Shown one piece after another: positions 14,268 through 16,615 of a stretch of 16,615 nucleotides of DNA. Source of the stretch: a bacterium. Lineage in GTDB: Bacteria > Bacteroidota > Bacteroidia > Bacteroidales > Bacteroidaceae. The stretch covers positions 1 to 16,615 of the forward strand of contig SFQP01000012.1 of the NCBI GenBank assembly GCA_004562975.1, read 5' to 3'. The translations under genes and the position numbers were made by a program. The notes below the pieces were generated by a model. The model saw only the letters and a program-made list of their open reading frames with translations. It did no database searches and was not told the DNA's origin. How positions within the stretch are numbered: position 1 is the first letter of the stretch; each line of letters starts with the position of its first letter.

Positions 14268-16615
14268 ATGAACTCCACCCCCCAAGTTGAAAACACCCAA
14301 GTACCTCAGGAAACTGAGTACATGACCCTTCAGGATCACCTCTACCTCTGTCTTTCGCATTGGCGCTGGATTCTGCTCTCCGTGGTAATCTGTTGCGGTC
14401 TGGCCCTCTGGCACATCCTCCGCACCCAGCCCACCTACCAACGCACGGCCACCATCATGATCAAGGACGACAGCAACTCCAGCATGATCAACGGCAGCGT
14501 GGGTGCCGTATTCTCCGAAATGGGAGTCAACAGCGCGGAAAGCAATGTCTACAACGAGATGCTCGCCATCCAGGCCCCCTCCCTGCTCACCGAAACCGGC
14601 AAACGGCTGGACTACAACGTGAACTACGAAAAGCCCGGCACCTTCCACAACATCCCCCTCTACGGCGAACGGCTGCCCGTCAAGGTCATCTTCCACAGCC
14701 TCACCCCCGAGGACTTCGGGTCCTTCACCCTCGACATCAAGGATGCCAACACCTTTGAAATGTCCGGCTTCATGTTCAACGGCGAGGCAGACCCGCACGA
14801 GCGCACCCTCAAAGGACGCTTCAACGCCATACTCAACACCCCGCTGGGCAAGATAACCGTGCTGCCCACCGCCGGACTGCGCGACTACCTCCAGGACAAC
14901 CGCCCCGTGTTCGTCAGCCGCAGCGACTACTACAGCATGACGAACCGCATAGCCGCCAACCTCAGCACCAGCCTGGCCGAAACGAAAGGAACACTCATCG
15001 CCATCACCTTCCGCGACGTGCTCCCGCAGCGCGCAGAGGACGTCATCAACACCCTCCTCGACGTTTACAAGGAAAAATGGGTGGAGGACAAGAACCAACT
15101 CACTATCGCCACCTCACGCTTCATCACCGAGCGTCTCGGAGTCATCGAACGCGAGCTTGGCGACGTGGACCAGAACATCTCGTCGTACAAGAGCTCACAC
15201 CTGCTCCCCGACGTGAAGGCCGCATCGGGCATCTACATGCAGATGGCCCAGGAGAACGCCAGCGAAATCATGAAGCTCAACACGCAGAAGGCCATAAACG
15301 GGGGCATCGAAGTCCAGATAGGCGAGTACAACGGCACACTGCTCGAACGCAACAACCTCGTGGCCAACTCGAGCGACAAGAACCCGCTCATCGCCACCTA
15401 CGACCAGAAGCTCGAATCGCTCCGCACCTCATTGCTCACCGGCATCAACAACCTCATCGTCAGCCTCAACACCCAGATAAAACACTGGGAGCAGAGCGAA
15501 AACCGCACCTCGGAACAAATCGCCTCGAACCCCGAACAGGCCAAATACCTCCAGACCGTGGGCCGCGAACAGAAGGTGAAAGAAGCACTCTACCTCTTCC
15601 TGCTGCAAAAGCGCGAGGAGAACGAGCTTTCACAAGCCTTCACGGCCTACAACACCCGCATCATCTCGCCCCCGTGCGGCAGCATCTCCCCCGTGTCGCC
15701 CGTACGGCGCAACATCCTCCTCATCGCCTTCGCCCTCGGCCTGGCCATCCCCATCGGACTCATCTACCTGCGTGAAAGCCTCAACTCGAAGCTGCGCGGA
15801 CGCAAAGACCTGGAAAACCTCAAGGTGCCCTTCGTCGGCGAAGTGCCCTTCAACCGCAACCGCCACGCCCGCCGCAGCCTGATGCGCTGGGGCAAGAAGG
15901 GCGAAGAAGGCCGCCACCTCGTGGTAAAAGCCGGCGCGCGCAACGTCGTCAACGAAGCCTTCCGCATAGTCCGCACCAACCTCGAGTTCATGCTCAACTC
16001 CGACGGCGGCAAGGTGGTGGTCATCACCTCCTTCAACCCCGGCAGCGGAAAATCGTACGTTTCGATGAACATGGCCAGCAGCTTCGCCCTGAAGGAACAG
16101 CGCGTGCTCGTCATCGACGGCGACCTGCGCCACGGCTCAACCTCGAAGTATGTAGGCTCACCCGAGACGGGCCTCACCCAATTCCTCAGCGGACAGACCA
16201 ACGACGTGCGGAGCCTCATCGTGCAGGACTACAACAACCCCTCGCTCTACGTGCTGCCCATCGGCTCCATACCGCCCAACCCCACCGAGCTGCTGCAGAA
16301 CGAAAAACTGGCACAGTTCATCCAGGAAGCGCGCAGCGAGTACGACTACATCATCATCGACTGTCCGCCCATCGAAGTGGTGGCCGACACACAGATACTG
16401 GCACAATACGCCGACCGCACCATCTTCGTCATCCGCGTAGGCTTGCTCGAAAGGTCCATGATCAAGGAACTCGACAAGCTCTACATCAGCAACAAGTACC
16501 CCAACATGTCGCTCCTCCTCAACGGCTCGAAAGGCCCTGGAGGCAGCCAGGGACACCGCTACCGCTACGGATATGGCTACGGTTACGGCTACGGCTACAA
16601 CTACGGGAGCAACAA
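14268..16615 (+). CDS. Wzc-type polysaccharide co-polymerase / tyrosine autokinase, 3' end at the window edge
   Basis: Inner-membrane protein that controls capsule or exopolysaccharide chain length and export through cycles of tyrosine autophosphorylation. The frame is open from ATG 14268 to the edge (782 codons seen). In order: short cytoplasmic N-terminus, TM1 about 34-50, a large periplasmic Wzz/GNVR-like part with coiled-coil stretches, a proline-rich ISPVSPVRR just before TM2 (about 483-501), then the cytoplasmic BY-kinase. Kinase motifs: Walker A FNPGSGKS at 589-596 (K595), Walker A' VLVIDGDLRHG with D617 and D619, Walker B YIIIDCPP with D698, and IPPNPTELL. The visible C-terminus is a Tyr cluster, with Tyr at every second residue from 765 to 779, the expected autophosphorylation tail, so only a few residues are probably missing. 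It is likely an early gene of a surface polysaccharide locus to the right. Confidence 0.95.
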   Translation, partial: MNSTPQVENTQVPQETEYMTLQDHLYLCLSHWRWILLSVVICCGLALWHILRTQPTYQRTATIMIKDDSNSSMINGSVGAVFSEMGVNSAESNVYNEMLAIQAPSLLTETGKRLDYNVNYEKPGTFHNIPLYGERLPVKVIFHSLTPEDFGSFTLDIKDANTFEMSGFMFNGEADPHERTLKGRFNAILNTPLGKITVLPTAGLRDYLQDNRPVFVSRSDYYSMTNRIAANLSTSLAETKGTLIAITFRDVLPQRAEDVINTLLDVYKEKWVEDKNQLTIATSRFITERLGVIERELGDVDQNISSYKSSHLLPDVKAASGIYMQMAQENASEIMKLNTQKAINGGIEVQIGEYNGTLLERNNLVANSSDKNPLIATYDQKLESLRTSLLTGINNLIVSLNTQIKHWEQSENRTSEQIASNPEQAKYLQTVGREQKVKEALYLFLLQKREENELSQAFTAYNTRIISPPCGSISPVSPVRRNILLIAFALGLAIPIGLIYLRESLNSKLRGRKDLENLKVPFVGEVPFNRNRHARRSLMRWGKKGEEGRHLVVKAGARNVVNEAFRIVRTNLEFMLNSDGGKVVVITSFNPGSGKSYVSMNMASSFALKEQRVLVIDGDLRHGSTSKYVGSPETGLTQFLSGQTNDVRSLIVQDYNNPSLYVLPIGSIPPNPTELLQNEKLAQFIQEARSEYDYIIIDCPPIEVVADTQILAQYADRTIFVIRVGLLERSMIKELDKLYISNKYPNMSLLLNGSKGPGGSQGHRYRYGYGYGYGYGYNYGSN

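Overview
The window looks like a chromosome segment of a fairly GC-rich member of the Bacteroidales (Bacteroidota). The reasons are the promoters, which carry the Bacteroidota -7 box TAnnTTTG, some with a TTG/TTTG -33 box 19-20 bp upstream; the lack of Shine-Dalgarno sequences before clear starts; and families typical of the group: DUF6242 lipoprotein, DUF6089 barrel, a five-POTRA BamA with a Tyr/Asn-rich loop, paired OmpH/Skp proteins, and a Wzc-type kinase ending in a Tyr-Gly tail. Genus and species cannot be fixed from the sequence alone.

Left part (1-4590): the 5' two thirds of asd (aspartate-semialdehyde dehydrogenase) on the minus strand, divergent from a CPA2-type cation:proton antiporter with a cytoplasmic universal-stress-like C-terminus. 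Next comes a lone AAA/ABC-like ATPase of the OLD/RecF type. Its promoter carries a perfect 10+4+10 inverted repeat, so it is probably under repressor or activator control. This gene is visibly less GC-rich than its neighbours and is the best accessory-gene candidate here.

Middle part (4590-12070): an outer-membrane biogenesis cluster in the order DUF6242 lipoprotein, DUF6089 barrel, uppS, bamA, ompH, ompH2. It joins the undecaprenyl carrier lipid needed for envelope glycans with the barrel-insertion machine and its periplasmic chaperones. The two ompH genes are separated by a 21-bp tandem palindrome array, a strong hairpin and a near-consensus promoter, so ompH2 is probably its own transcription unit. 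A related array, in opposite orientation, lies just before the cluster.

Right part (12070-16615): a 187-bp MITE-like element with 18-bp terminal inverted repeats and a TAA target duplication sits directly upstream of lolD. lolD is followed by cvfB, an S1-domain RNA-binding protein. A 438-bp intergenic stretch then holds a promoter, a compact structured RNA ending in a textbook terminator, a second promoter and a leader. After it comes the start of a Wzc/CapB-type tyrosine autokinase, likely the first gene of a capsule or exopolysaccharide locus continuing beyond the window.

No complete transposase, CRISPR array, tRNA or rRNA was seen. The least explained parts are the ATPase with its operator, the two palindromic arrays, the MITE and the structured RNA before the polysaccharide locus.
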